A stretch of DNA of 64,000 bases from Pseudobdellovibrionaceae bacterium (GTDB lineage Bacteria; Bdellovibrionota; Bdellovibrionia; Bdellovibrionales; Bdellovibrionaceae), in assembly GCA_022843825.1 (NCBI GenBank), contig JALHMX010000003.1:123563-187562 (forward strand). Reading direction: 5' to 3'. Shown here piece by piece: positions 35,482 through 44,595 of this stretch (within the stretch, counting starts at the first letter, position 1; the number at the start of each line of letters is the position of its first letter). A program made the position numbers and the translations under genes. The notes beneath the pieces are model-generated. The model was not told the DNA's origin. It saw only the letters and a program-made list of their open reading frames with translations, and did not search any database.

Positions 35482-36338
35482 TAATCCCCATCATCATCGA
35501 TAACCGGAGCGTCGGTGACGCCGCGGATTTCTTCGGCGTAGGATTGAACGTCTTCATCGGCGTCATTATCTCCCAATGCTGATTCATCGATTTCAAGTTC
35601 ATGTATGGCTGATAGGAAATCTTTTTCAGACTTCATATCTTTTTTGATCATCTCTAAAAATTTATCCGGATAACGTCCCGTTAAGTCTTCGATATACTTT
35701 TCAAGCTTACCATCAATCAAAATGACTTTGCGGATTTGAATTTTCTTCCAAAGTAGTAAGTAATGGAAGCGGCAGTACCCTTCAACACCAGAGACTTGAT
35801 CGCAGTCACGTACGCGACAGAGTCTTCGACCTTCAGAGTCTGTAAGGTAAACTTCTGTTTCTTTTTCATCTATATCATCGTCATCAACAAGATCCTCTGT
35901 AAGATCATCATCATCTTCTTCAACGGCCTTTAAATCATCCTCATATTCGGCAATTTCAGACTCACCAAAATCATCATCAATAAGGTCATCATCAAAGTCG
36001 TCTTCTTTTTTCTCGACTTTTTTAGTCTTCAGTTTAGATTTTGGAGCACTTTTTAAGGCACTCTTTATCTGCTGCTTTACGTCAGTCTTTGTCACCTTAT
36101 CGCTATCTTTAGTTGCAGATTTACTGATTTGCGTATCTTTGAGAGCGGCATTTTTAGTTGCCTTAACGACAACTTTTTTAGCAATCTTTGTAGAAAGAGG
36201 TTTTTTCACGGGCTTTAAAACCTTTTTATTTGCCTTGGCTACTGGTTTTGTCTTCTTAGGTGCCTTTTTTGCCGTCTTTTTAGGCTTTGCGCTATTACTC
36301 TTTTTAACATTTAGTTTTGTTTTTTTTGCCATAGGCAT
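35478..36338 (-). CDS. Lysine-rich, acidic and CCCH-type zinc-finger protein
   Basis: The 286-residue protein has three zones. Residues 1-110 are a Lys/Ala/Pro/Thr-rich tail like histone H1. Residues 111-160 are almost entirely Asp and Glu. The C-terminal domain (162-260) holds a putative zinc finger C174-x4-C-x9-C-x2-H (C174, C179, C189, H192), followed by a helical LLLWKKIQIRKVILIDGKLEKY segment split by basic residues. No named family was recognised. A DNA- or RNA-binding role with intramolecular charge autoinhibition is inferred from composition. An alternative ATG lies at 36332. The stop overlaps the converging LtaS-like gene by 4 nt. Confidence 0.8.
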   Translation of the reverse strand: MPMAKKTKLNVKKSNSAKPKKTAKKAPKKTKPVAKANKKVLKPVKKPLSTKIAKKVVVKATKNAALKDTQISKSATKDSDKVTKTDVKQQIKSALKSAPKSKLKTKKVEKKEDDFDDDLIDDDFGESEIAEYEDDLKAVEEDDDDLTEDLVDDDDIDEKETEVYLTDSEGRRLCRVRDCDQVSGVEGYCRFHYLLLWKKIQIRKVILIDGKLEKYIEDLTGRYPDKFLEMIKKDMKSEKDFLSAIHELEIDESALGDNDADEDVQSYAEEIRGVTDAPVIDDDGDY

Positions 36339-36393
36339 TTAGCGTTGCGGTAATTTTTGAATAATGTCAACGTCTTTCTTTTTAAGGTGTTCA

Positions 36394-36422
36394 TTGAAAG
36401 TTTTTTTTACTTCGGGTTTAAT
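36394..36422 (+). promoter_or_regulatory. Candidate sigma70 promoter of the thiolase operon
   Basis: TTGAAA (36394-36399) and TTTAAT (36417-36422) are 17 nt apart, each one mismatch from the consensus. They lie 50 nt upstream of the thiolase ATG (AGGAAAGGA Shine-Dalgarno). Manual match only. Confidence 0.45.
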
Positions 36423-36472
36423 TCAACCGTCAGATTTTTTTATTTTATTAATCTCATCAGGAAAGGATTTTT

Positions 36473-37648
36473 ATGGAAAATGTAGTGATTGTATCTGCCC
36501 AAAGAACTCCAGTAGGAAGTTTTCAAGGTCAACTTTCTTCATTAGCTGCTCCGAGACTTGGTTCTCAAGCTATTAAGGCCGCTTTAGAAAAAGCTCAGCT
36601 CAATTCATCCGAAGTCGACGAAGTTATTATGGGTGAAGTTTTAACTGCTGGCGTAGGGCAAGCTCCCGCACGTCAGGCCGCTATATATGCTGGAATTTCA
36701 AACTCTACACCGTGCATGACAATCAATAAAGTTTGCGGATCAGGATTAAAAGCAGTGATGTTGGCTGCGGACTCCATAAAATTAGGAAACACTAAAATTG
36801 CAGTAGCTGGTGGACAAGAAAATATGTCGCTAGCTCCACACTTGTTAGAAAATTCTCGTAATGGTTACCGAATGGGTAATACACAAATGACTGATTCAAT
36901 GATTAAGGACGGCTTGTGGGATCCTTACAATAATTTCCACATGGGAAATGCGGCCGAGATCTGTTCACGTGAATTTTCTTTCACTCGTCAGGCACAAGAT
37001 GAGTTTGCAATTAATTCTTATAAAAAAGCTCAAGCCAGTATTGCTAATGGTTTATTTAAAAATGAAATAGTCCCTATCGTTATTGAAGGAAAAAAAGGAT
37101 CAATACAGGTTGATACCGATGAAGAACCCGGTAAAGCCATGTTTGAGAAAATGCCAGGGCTAAAACCAGCATTCGAAAAGGACGGTACCATCACAGCAGC
37201 TAATGCTTCAAAAATAAATGATGGCGCCGCCGCTTTAGTTCTTATGTCTGAGTCTGAAGCCAAAAAGCGTGGTTTAAAACCGCTCGTAAAAATTGTTTCT
37301 TATGCCACTTTCGCGCAAGATCCCAAATATTTTACGACGGCTCCCGTGGGCGCTATTAAAAAATCTTTAGAAATGGCCAATCTTAAAGTTGACGACATAG
37401 ATGTCTTTGAAATTAACGAAGCTTTTGCGAATGTGGCGATGGCGGCGCAAAAGTCTTTGAATATTCCTATTGAGAAGTTAAATATTCGAGGTGGAGCTAT
37501 TGCTATTGGTCACCCCATCGGTGGTAGCGGAGCACGTATTCTTACGACGTTAGTTCACATCATTAATTCTACGTCAGCCAAACGCGGTTTAGCATCGCTA
37601 TGTATTGGCGGTGGGGAAGCTGTTTCTTTAGTTGTGGAGAAAGTGTAA
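36473..37648 (+). CDS. Acetyl-CoA C-acetyltransferase (thiolase)
   Basis: The 391-residue biosynthetic-type thiolase has nucleophile C88 (NKVCGSGLKA), the active-site H347 (GHPIGGSG) and C377 (CIGGGEAV), all intact. It interconverts two acetyl-CoA and acetoacetyl-CoA. A strong Shine-Dalgarno (AGGAAAGG) precedes the ATG. The next two genes encode both subunits of a 3-oxoacid CoA-transferase, so acetoacetate activation followed by thiolytic cleavage to acetyl-CoA is the likely pathway; the reverse direction could feed polyhydroxybutyrate, but no PHB gene is present in the window. Confidence 0.95.
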   Translation: MENVVIVSAQRTPVGSFQGQLSSLAAPRLGSQAIKAALEKAQLNSSEVDEVIMGEVLTAGVGQAPARQAAIYAGISNSTPCMTINKVCGSGLKAVMLAADSIKLGNTKIAVAGGQENMSLAPHLLENSRNGYRMGNTQMTDSMIKDGLWDPYNNFHMGNAAEICSREFSFTRQAQDEFAINSYKKAQASIANGLFKNEIVPIVIEGKKGSIQVDTDEEPGKAMFEKMPGLKPAFEKDGTITAANASKINDGAAALVLMSESEAKKRGLKPLVKIVSYATFAQDPKYFTTAPVGAIKKSLEMANLKVDDIDVFEINEAFANVAMAAQKSLNIPIEKLNIRGGAIAIGHPIGGSGARILTTLVHIINSTSAKRGLASLCIGGGEAVSLVVEKV

Positions 37649-37651
37649 TTT

Positions 37652-38353
37652 ATGGCCTCTAATAAAGTTTATGCAAATGCAAAAGAAGCCCTCGCTGGAG
37701 TCGATAGTAACATGACGTACCTGGTGGGCGGTTTTGGACTTTGCGGAATTCCGGAAAATTGTATTACTGCGCTTAGAGATTCAGGCGTAAAAAACATCAC
37801 CTGTGTTTCCAATAATGCTGGAGTCGATGATTTTGGATTAGGTTTACTTTTGCAAACTCGTCAAATCAAAAAAATGCTCTCTTCCTATGTTGGAGAAAAT
37901 GCGACCTTTGAAAAACAATTTATGTCCGGCGAACTAGAACTTGAATTTTGTCCTCAGGGCACACTGGCTGAACGTCTTCGAGCAGGCGGCGCTGGAATTC
38001 CCGCATTTTATACTCCGACAGGAGTAGGAACTAAAATCGCCGAAGGCAAAGAGGTGCGGGAGTTTAATGGCCGTCAATTTATATTGGAAAAGGGTATCAC
38101 CGGCGACTTTGCTTTTGTTAAAGCTTGGAAAGGCGATAAATTCGGAAATCTTATTTATCGTAAAACCGCGCGTAATTTTAATCCCATGATCGCGACGGCT
38201 GGTAAAATCACAGTGGCTGAAGTGGAAGAACTTGTTGAGGTCGGCGAATTAGATCCCGATCAAGTTCATACGCCTGGTGTCTACATCCAAAGAATTTTTA
38301 AATCCACGAATCTAGAAAAACGTATCGAGCAAAGAACTGTTTCAAAAAAATAA
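37652..38353 (+). CDS. scoA: 3-oxoacid CoA-transferase subunit A
   Basis: The 233-residue alpha subunit has the family motifs [14 protein letters not shown] and [15 protein letters not shown], followed by [33 protein letters not shown] glycine loops. With the beta subunit it transfers CoA from succinyl-CoA to acetoacetate. It begins 3 nt after the thiolase stop and is separated from the beta subunit by 36 nt containing a micro-ORF. The residues resemble the SCOT (ScoA/LpsI) group rather than AtoD, but that split is a judgment from motif similarity. Confidence 0.94.
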   Translation: MASNKVYANAKEALAGVDSNMTYLVGGFGLCGIPENCITALRDSGVKNITCVSNNAGVDDFGLGLLLQTRQIKKMLSSYVGENATFEKQFMSGELELEFCPQGTLAERLRAGGAGIPAFYTPTGVGTKIAEGKEVREFNGRQFILEKGITGDFAFVKAWKGDKFGNLIYRKTARNFNPMIATAGKITVAEVEELVEVGELDPDQVHTPGVYIQRIFKSTNLEKRIEQRTVSKK

Positions 38354-38363
38354 AGGTGAATAT

Positions 38364-38399
38364 ATGCCACATTTACCGGAGGTAAATAAATGCCACTGA
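38364..38399 (+). CDS. Possible 11-codon leader ORF overlapping the scoB start
   Basis: A micro-ORF (MPHLPEVNKCH, stop TGA at 38397-38399) lies between scoA and scoB, with AAAGGTG about 5 nt upstream. Its frame is +1 relative to scoB and its stop lies just inside the scoB coding sequence, so termination could couple to scoB initiation. The scoB ribosome-binding site (CCGGAGG) lies within this ORF. It may equally be coincidence: the segment ATGCCAC occurs at both starts, as if the start region had been duplicated. Confidence 0.3.
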   Translation: MPHLPEVNKCH

Positions 38400-39046
38400 C
38401 TCGCGAACAAATAGCTAAAAGAATATCTGATGAAGTTCAAGATGGATACACCGTTAATTTAGGAATTGGAATTCCTACTCTAGTGGCTAATTACATTCCA
38501 TCGAATAAAACGGTTATGTTACAAAGTGAAAATGGACTACTGGGTATGGGCCCATTTCCAACTGAAGATAAAATTGATGCTGATCTAATTAACGCCGGTA
38601 AGCAGACAATTACAGCTTTACCTGGCGCTAGTTTTTTTTCTAGTGCCGACAGCTTTGCTATGATTCGCGGAGGTCACATCGATCTTACCGTGCTGGGTGC
38701 GATGGAAGTCGATGAAGAAGGAAGTATTGCCAACTGGATGGTTCCTGGAAAAATGATCAAGGGTATGGGCGGAGCTATGGACTTAGTTGCTGGTGCACGA
38801 AATGTCATAGTGGCCATGCAGCACACGGACAAAGAAGGAAATTCAAAATTAAGAAAAAAATGTACGCTGCCTTTAACGGGCGTTAAGTGCATTAAAAAAA
38901 TTGTTTCTGATTTCGGTGTGATTGAAGTAACAGACGATGGATTCGTCCTTAAGGAGTACGCTCCAGATATGACCGCCGAACAAGTGGTTAAGGCCACCGA
39001 AGGCAAAATAAAAATTTCCCCAGATTGTAAGGCGATGAGCGTTTAG
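38390..39046 (+). CDS. scoB: 3-oxoacid CoA-transferase subunit B
   Basis: The 218-residue beta subunit carries the catalytic glutamate E47 in LQSENGLLGMGP, which forms the enzyme-CoA thioester. Nearby motifs are VNLGIGIPTLVANY and GGHIDLTVLGAMEVDE. The C-terminal LKKIVSDF-like and VTDDGFVLKEYAPD segments agree with the family. The start has CCGGAGG at about 7 nt. It works with the preceding alpha subunit. Confidence 0.94.
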   Translation: MPLTREQIAKRISDEVQDGYTVNLGIGIPTLVANYIPSNKTVMLQSENGLLGMGPFPTEDKIDADLINAGKQTITALPGASFFSSADSFAMIRGGHIDLTVLGAMEVDEEGSIANWMVPGKMIKGMGGAMDLVAGARNVIVAMQHTDKEGNSKLRKKCTLPLTGVKCIKKIVSDFGVIEVTDDGFVLKEYAPDMTAEQVVKATEGKIKISPDCKAMSV

Positions 39047-39049
39047 ATT

Positions 39050-39580
39050 ATGATTAAGTATTTTGTGTTTATAATTTTTTTAAGTTCCTGCGCCCTAAAT
39101 GATATTACTGGAACAAATGTTCGAAGTTCAAATGAAACGACTGTAACTACAGGTCAGCAAGGTACAGTTTTGGTTTTCTTGTCAGCTCGCTGCCCATGTT
39201 CCAACAGTCATGTTGAGGAAATCCGCTCACTTTCACAAAAATATAAGTCCTTTTCGTTTGCGGCCATTCATTCCAATGCGAATGAAACTATTGAGGAAGC
39301 CAAAGTCTATTTTGATAAAAAAGATCTACCCTTTCCTGTATTAATAGATATCAACAACAAGTGGGCCAACCACTACCAAGCTTTCAAGACTCCGCATGCC
39401 GTCGTGCTAGATGCTCAAGGTGGAGTTATTTATCAAGGTGGAATTTCCAATAAACGCGTTTTTGATCAAGCCGATCAAAAATATTTGCGTACAACTTTAG
39501 AGATTATTGAGTCAAAGCGTAAGCTCGCCTCTTCAAAAGAAGAAGTTATGGGCTGCGGAATTAAAAGGAAACATCCTTAA
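39050..39580 (+). CDS. Lipoprotein with redoxin (AhpC/TSA-like) domain
   Basis: The 176-residue protein has a lipobox LSSC with lipidated C14 and then a thioredoxin-fold domain: VLVFLSARCPCSNSHVEEI and FPVLIDINNKWANHYQA, with cis-Pro KTPHAVVL. The active site is C48-P-C50, a CxC rather than the CxxC of thioredoxins, with a preceding Arg like peroxiredoxin/TlpA-type redoxins. It could be a periplasmic thiol peroxidase or disulfide reductase. It is the last gene of the thiolase-scoAB set (3-nt gap) and converges with the DUF429 gene, overlapping it by 20 nt. Confidence 0.85.
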   Translation: MIKYFVFIIFLSSCALNDITGTNVRSSNETTVTTGQQGTVLVFLSARCPCSNSHVEEIRSLSQKYKSFSFAAIHSNANETIEEAKVYFDKKDLPFPVLIDINNKWANHYQAFKTPHAVVLDAQGGVIYQGGISNKRVFDQADQKYLRTTLEIIESKRKLASSKEEVMGCGIKRKHP

Positions 39581-40379
39581 CAGGAAAGTCGATCCAGGAT
39601 TCGTTTTTAGGAAAATTTTTAGGGCGAGGTTCGGTTAGGTTTTTATACTTTAAAAAAGCTGTCAGCCCACAAAGAAAAGCTTCGAAGGCGTGACTGTTTT
39701 CAATCATGCTTTTTGCATCTTGATGATATATAAAAGTAAAATTTCTTTCGTTCATCGCGTGAATAAATTTTTCACGCGACTCGTCGCCACCAAAGGCGGC
39801 GCGATGATCTTTTAGGGCTAACTTGGTTAAACCTAAGGCCTCACCCAAACGCCACATGGTAAGTTTTGGAAAAACTTCGATGCATTTATGCTTTAATCGA
39901 TTTTTAATGAAGAGCGCCCGTGCTAGAAGAGGCGCAGAGTTGGCGCCCATAGCATGGTGCAAATAAAATTTATCTTCTAAATTTGATTGAAAATATAATT
40001 CTACGGCTCGCTGAGTATACGGCGTAAAAAGTTTCTTCGGCTTTTTCTTTATATCATTTTCGCGAAAATGCTGCCACATCCATTCAATGTGAGGTTCTTT
40101 ACACAGCTCATACCCCGGGCACTTCAATGGACAAACCAAGCAGACAGGCATACTTAATGCCGTATCAAAAGCCACGTACTGAACTGATTGCTCCTGTTGT
40201 GAAATAAGTTCATGAATTTTAAGATCGCCAGAGACTTCGCCCTCGGATTTAATTTTCTCAAACAAACGAGATAAAAATATTTTTTTGTTCTCAGGGTAAT
40301 ATTCTAGAATAGCGACACAGGCTTTGTCTGATTTGCCCCCGGCTAAAGAAACCCCTATAAATCGTATGACGTCACCCAT
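39561..40379 (-). CDS. DUF429-like protein (RNase H-like fold)
   Basis: I chose the ATG at 40379, where the DUF429 core begins (IRFIGVSLAGGKSDKACVAILEYY); the open frame extends to 40448 with a lysine-rich 23-residue extension, which would overlap the GHMP kinase by 94 nt. The core shows YVAFDTALSMP with a conserved Asp, a Cys-rich stretch CLVCPLKCPGYELC, and a C-terminal AFEAFLCGLTAFLKY helix. DUF429 members are predicted RNase H-fold nucleases, but the activity is not demonstrated. The CxxC-type pairs suggest a metal-bound insertion. It is the last gene of the Gld-type operon. Confidence 0.75.
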   Translation of the reverse strand: MGDVIRFIGVSLAGGKSDKACVAILEYYPENKKIFLSRLFEKIKSEGEVSGDLKIHELISQQEQSVQYVAFDTALSMPVCLVCPLKCPGYELCKEPHIEWMWQHFRENDIKKKPKKLFTPYTQRAVELYFQSNLEDKFYLHHAMGANSAPLLARALFIKNRLKHKCIEVFPKLTMWRLGEALGLTKLALKDHRAAFGGDESREKFIHAMNERNFTFIYHQDAKSMIENSHAFEAFLCGLTAFLKYKNLTEPRPKNFPKNESWIDFPVKDVSF

Positions 40380-41386
40380 TTTTGCGGGTGAAGACTTTTG
40401 GGACTTATGGGCTTTGCCTTTAGACACTGAAACTTTTCTTTTTCGCATGCCTCAATCACTTTCTGGCGGCTATCTGGAGAAACCCATACCAGCACGCATC
40501 CTCCGCCCCCTGCTCCACATATTTTAACACCACTTGCGCCGTTGGCTATGACTAATTGAGATAAATGTTCTATTTCTGGACTCGTGAACGCTGGCGTTAA
40601 TTGTATACGCGCTTTATATTCTCTTTGGAAAAGATCTGCCACTTGATCCCATTTTTTTGTTTGCACTACCGCATTCATCTCTTCAGATATTTGCCGAATA
40701 TCATATAAAGCCTTTAAAACTTTTTCGTCTTTTTGCGTACAGGCTTTTAAAACTTCGAAATTATTTAAACCGCTGTGATGTGATTTACCTGTGTAAACTA
40801 ATAAAAAATTATCCATCAGTGGCGTACCAGTTACATCTATAACTTGATCAGTTATACCTTCCGTAGAATAACCCAAAATCGACAAGCCGCCGCTGACCGC
40901 GGGATAGTAATCTTGGGTTCCCGTCGGAGTCATTAAAATCTGGGACTCAATATTGTGGGCACAATGAACCATATGGTGAATATCTTTAAACTTAGTCCCT
41001 GTCATCTCAGCGAAGGCCTTCATCATTGATATCATTAAACTACTACTGCCACCTAATCCCCCGCCAATTGGGCTTTCTGATTGAGTTTTTAAAGTAAACC
41101 CTGATTTAATTTTCTTTTGAAAAAACCGAATAACAGCTTGGTATAAAAAAAGTTTTTTATCTGGGCTGGATAAAAAATCTTCCAGATTTTTAAAATCCCA
41201 AGCTTGCTTATAGTCTTCGGATTCGATTCTGACTTTTGAGTTAGATTCGACATTAATTTCGGCTGTGGTCCATATGTCAATAGCCACATTTATGGTTCGA
41301 CATTCGCCGACAAAGTTATAGAGAGGCCACATATCTAAGGTTCCACCAGCTAAATCGACACGTGTTGGAGATTTCACTTGAATCAT
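40355..41386 (-). CDS. GHMP family sugar kinase (HddA-like)
   Basis: The 343-residue kinase has the N-terminal PTRVDLAGGTLDMWPL, the phosphate-binding loop PIGGGLGGSSSLMISMM and the C-terminal KICGAGGGGCVLVWV typical of GHMP kinases. The signature RVDLAGGTLD is closest to heptose-7-phosphate kinases (HddA) and LPS sugar kinases, although galactokinase- or mevalonate-type activity cannot be excluded. It sits between a DUF4340 protein gene (4-nt overlap) and the DUF429 gene, an association I have not seen described. The coupling implies its sugar substrate relates to the ABC export system upstream. Confidence 0.85.
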   Translation of the reverse strand: MIQVKSPTRVDLAGGTLDMWPLYNFVGECRTINVAIDIWTTAEINVESNSKVRIESEDYKQAWDFKNLEDFLSSPDKKLFLYQAVIRFFQKKIKSGFTLKTQSESPIGGGLGGSSSLMISMMKAFAEMTGTKFKDIHHMVHCAHNIESQILMTPTGTQDYYPAVSGGLSILGYSTEGITDQVIDVTGTPLMDNFLLVYTGKSHHSGLNNFEVLKACTQKDEKVLKALYDIRQISEEMNAVVQTKKWDQVADLFQREYKARIQLTPAFTSPEIEHLSQLVIANGASGVKICGAGGGGCVLVWVSPDSRQKVIEACEKEKFQCLKAKPISPKSLHPQKWVTSYDL

Positions 41387-42234
41387 TTGTTACCCTCTGT
41401 AAGTATTTTTTTAGATAAGTTGGCAAAGTATTCCCAATAAGACGTAGCATACTCAACGAAGTATTTTTGATCTTCAACAGTCACCTCAGCATATAATTTC
41501 TTATCTTTACTGTTTAAAGATAGTTTCATCGACCAGAACTCTTTCAAGGATAAAACTTCAACCTGTAAAATGGGCTTTTCAAATTTCGGCTGATCACCCT
41601 CGAAATACTGCTGTACTGTCATACTACGTATTCGGCTTAACAGACTCTCTGGAAAGGGTTCATTTAATACAAATTTCTCATTCAAACTATTTATTCTGAT
41701 GCTTTTTATTTCATCTATTTTGTAATCAAATAAATGTTTTTTTTGAAAAAATATCCAGGGTTGTGTCAACTGCTGTGCTAATTCACCACTGCCCGTTAAT
41801 ATGTACTCTTTTCCATTTTCAAATAGTTGAAAATAGTTATCGCCTTCGAAGTTTTTTCTTTCACTAATCACCAAACGACTAGATTCCTTCCACTCGACTA
41901 TACCCAAAGGTTGATCAAACCGAAATTCTGCCAAAGATGCCCCATCGCTTATTGCAACCTGCTGAAACACAGTTGTAGAAAGTTTTTTTACAACTGTATC
42001 TATATAGTTTGTGTCTGCCTCTATTGTGCTGCCTGTAATTTCCCAAACTTGATCTTTTTTGTTAAAAAATCTTGTTTCATATTTTTGAGTTATAGCTAGG
42101 AAATCTATTTTTTCAGTTTGAATATTTAGTTTGTATCCCGAAGGCGAAAGTCGTTCAGTACGTTCAAGATAAAAAACAACTGCAGCTAAGATCAAAGTTA
42201 CACTTAAGAAAATGTAAAATCTATTTTTACGCAT
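41383..42234 (-). CDS. DUF4340 membrane-anchored protein
   Basis: The 283-residue protein has a single N-terminal membrane helix (YIFLSVTLILAAVVFYL, about 7-24) and a periplasmic beta-rich domain with repeated units such as FDQPLGIVEWKESSRLVI and NYFQLFENGKEYILTGS. This layout is typical of DUF4340 proteins, which commonly follow GldG-type ABC components. Its role is unknown; a periplasmic partner of the transporter is inferred. It overlaps the GldG-type gene by 8 nt and the GHMP kinase gene by 4 nt. Confidence 0.84.
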   Translation of the reverse strand: MRKNRFYIFLSVTLILAAVVFYLERTERLSPSGYKLNIQTEKIDFLAITQKYETRFFNKKDQVWEITGSTIEADTNYIDTVVKKLSTTVFQQVAISDGASLAEFRFDQPLGIVEWKESSRLVISERKNFEGDNYFQLFENGKEYILTGSGELAQQLTQPWIFFQKKHLFDYKIDEIKSIRINSLNEKFVLNEPFPESLLSRIRSMTVQQYFEGDQPKFEKPILQVEVLSLKEFWSMKLSLNSKDKKLYAEVTVEDQKYFVEYATSYWEYFANLSKKILTEGNK

Positions 42235-43819
42235 GTCTTCGCTTAAACCATAATGCTACACTTAAGCCTAAGAACAACAATGGAAGCGGCAAAAATAATC
42301 CCACAATCATAAACTTAAAATAGGTATTAAATTCCGGTCCCATAACTTTAAGTCGCGATGCCCCGGGCTCCTTCGGAGGCAATGCTAATAAGTCGGTCTC
42401 TTTAGCCATATAGGAAACTGTATTTAATAATAATTCTTTGTTGTTGGCTTGGCTAAAAAACATATTAGCGGCCATGCTGACGTCTGAAATGAAAACTAAA
42501 TCTGCCACTGCTTTAGCCTTAGCGCCGTATTTAGTCTTAAAGTGAACAGCTAGATCAAAGCTTTCTGCCGTTCCTGAATAATCTGTTGTGTCTATTTGAT
42601 CAATCGCTACCGCTTGATTTGAAGTACTTACTAATACCTCCACATAGCTGTCTGTAACTGCAGTCCTGGACTCAATTTCCTTCAAGGGGTGAGGGCGAAA
42701 GATAAGAATATTTTTTTGCTGCCCGAAATATTTTGTTATATCACTTTGCTCTGAGAACTGATTAGCTACAGTCGGCTGATCTGTACTGACCATCGGTCCA
42801 TTGGGTGTATTTAAAATATTAAACGCGTAACGCGAGCTAAGTTGCCAACCCATTTTTCTAAGTATATCTACAGGTCCCGGTGATATAGCACCTTTGTCTG
42901 CAAACAACACCATTAACGGCTTTCCTTGGGAAAGATACATATCTATAGCAGCCATTTCCGTTTTCTGAAATGGCTTTGTTGCCCCAGCAATAATCAACAA
43001 GTCTGCGTCAGCGGGGATTGCCCCCGTTTGAAATAAATTTAGAGTTTCTACCTTATATGAATTTTTCTCTAAGGCCTGCTTAAATGAACTGAGAGAATTT
43101 TCATCGGCCAGTTGATCTATGCCTCGCTCTCCGTGACCCTCGAGAAAATAAACTACTTTAAATTTTTCTCGAGTCGTTTTAATAACAGCATTTGTAAAGT
43201 CTTGCTCTGTATACATAAGGCCGTTTTGCCCCTGATCCTGAGCTTCAACCCGATTCATTTTTCCCTTATAGGAAACAAAAGCCTCACCTAACCCTCGAGT
43301 AGCTCCAAATAGTTCTGTCAAACTAGGATTAGAATTCATTTCGACATAGCTTACTTTAACCTTTGAAGAATAGGTTTCAAAAACTTTAACTAAATTTGAA
43401 AAGTTTCTTCTGGTAAAATCTGTATTTTGCAGCCCTTCTTTATAAAAGAATCTCACCTCTAAAGGCTGATCTAAATAATCGATTATTTTCTTACTTTGAT
43501 CTGAAAGAGTGTAGTGTTGGGTCATAGATAAATCAAACACATGAACAAATTTAACTGAAAAATAATTTACCAAAACTAGAAAAAACAATGTCACTATCAA
43601 TACAGAACCCATGCTGAGACCATGTTTGGTGGTTTTCATTTGAAAAAAATCTGCTAGTAATTTTCTTTCTCGATAGCCTACGTAGGCTAATCCTACTACA
43701 CCAGATATCAGCAAGAACCACATAAAAGGAACCCAAGTCTGCAAAGCAAAGTATAATCCACTGAGACTAACTAAAAAGGCTGAACTTAACCAAAGAATAA
43801 GTTTATTTTTTGAGTTCAT
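42227..43819 (-). CDS. GldG-type ABC transporter auxiliary protein
   Basis: The 530-residue protein has two or three N-terminal membrane helices, a large periplasmic domain (about 110-490) and one C-terminal helix (FMIVGLFLPLPLLFLGLSVALW). The domain contains KKIIDYLDQPLEVRFFYKE, EGHGERGIDQLAD and PADADLLIIAGATKPF, all matching the GldG family (ABC-type uncharacterised transport system). In Bacteroidota GldG joins GldA and GldF in gliding motility. In other phyla this trio occurs without known function. It overlaps the permease gene by 4 nt and DUF4340 by 8 nt. Confidence 0.88.
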   Translation of the reverse strand: MNSKNKLILWLSSAFLVSLSGLYFALQTWVPFMWFLLISGVVGLAYVGYRERKLLADFFQMKTTKHGLSMGSVLIVTLFFLVLVNYFSVKFVHVFDLSMTQHYTLSDQSKKIIDYLDQPLEVRFFYKEGLQNTDFTRRNFSNLVKVFETYSSKVKVSYVEMNSNPSLTELFGATRGLGEAFVSYKGKMNRVEAQDQGQNGLMYTEQDFTNAVIKTTREKFKVVYFLEGHGERGIDQLADENSLSSFKQALEKNSYKVETLNLFQTGAIPADADLLIIAGATKPFQKTEMAAIDMYLSQGKPLMVLFADKGAISPGPVDILRKMGWQLSSRYAFNILNTPNGPMVSTDQPTVANQFSEQSDITKYFGQQKNILIFRPHPLKEIESRTAVTDSYVEVLVSTSNQAVAIDQIDTTDYSGTAESFDLAVHFKTKYGAKAKAVADLVFISDVSMAANMFFSQANNKELLLNTVSYMAKETDLLALPPKEPGASRLKVMGPEFNTYFKFMIVGLFLPLPLLFLGLSVALWFKRRHA

Positions 43820-44595
43820 AAAGATCTCCAGCGAGAAGATTCAATGACTCTTTCGGCCAAAAAACAAAAGAAAAAACAAACTGACAGAAAAAAGATAATG
43901 GTACTTGTCTTGAATACACCATCAACCAAAAGCTGTAAATGCTGACTGACTGAAACTTGCTCTAAAACTTTTTTATAAATCTCATGATCAACGAATTCAG
44001 ATAAACCACCTAAAATCCAAATAATCAAATTTAAAACAATTCCAATAATAAACGCAATCATCGTATTGTTTGTTAAACTTGAAGCAAATAAGCTCATTGA
44101 AGCATAAACTGCACCAATCATAAGTATGCCTACTCCGGTCAAAACTGTAGGTAAGATTTGAAACTCAAACATTTTGGTCGTTAGTAATATATATATGAAA
44201 GCAACGACTTCGATTGCCAACAAGACGGACAACAGCGAAAAGTATTTACTGACTACAATTTGCCATGAGGTTACAGGAGAGGTCATCAGCAATTCAAAAG
44301 AGTGATTTTTCTTCTCTTCAGCTAAAAGTCTCATTGCTAAAGCTGGAGTAAAAAAAATGAAAAGCAAGTTCACCAATGAAAGATGCTGTAAAAAGACAGC
44401 ATAGTGAATGTTTAATTGCTGGGGATTAGTTCCCAAATGATACATAGGGTTCGCAAGCAAAGTTGAAAAATTCTGGATACCCATTATAAAACTTATGCTA
44501 AATAAAACCGTGGCTACAAATCCCATTAAAAAAAACAATGGACTAGTAAAAAAACTGCGCACTTCTTTTCTAAAAATAATAAGGAATAAATTCAT
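43816..44595 (-). CDS. ABC-2 type permease (GldF-like)
   Basis: The 259-residue protein has six hydrophobic segments and the ABC-2 permease pattern. Residues 1-20 form the cytoplasmic entry helix (IIFRKEVRSFFTSPLFFL), and the loop RLLAEEKKNHSFELLMTSPVTSWQIVVSKY near residue 90 is a signature of this family. It should form the membrane part of the exporter energised by the adjacent ATPase. GldF assignment is by neighbourhood (ATPase, GldG, DUF4340). Overlap with both neighbours is 4 nt. Confidence 0.9.
   Translation of the reverse strand: MNLFLIIFRKEVRSFFTSPLFFLMGFVATVLFSISFIMGIQNFSTLLANPMYHLGTNPQQLNIHYAVFLQHLSLVNLLFIFFTPALAMRLLAEEKKNHSFELLMTSPVTSWQIVVSKYFSLLSVLLAIEVVAFIYILLTTKMFEFQILPTVLTGVGILMIGAVYASMSLFASSLTNNTMIAFIIGIVLNLIIWILGGLSEFVDHEIYKKVLEQVSVSQHLQLLVDGVFKTSTIIFFLSVCFFFCFLAERVIESSRWRSL

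Noticed and set aside
36139..36342. Hydrophobic plus-strand ORF resembling membrane segments
   Set aside because: It is the reverse reading of the lysine-rich tail (poly-AAA codons become Phe/Leu), a typical composition artefact.
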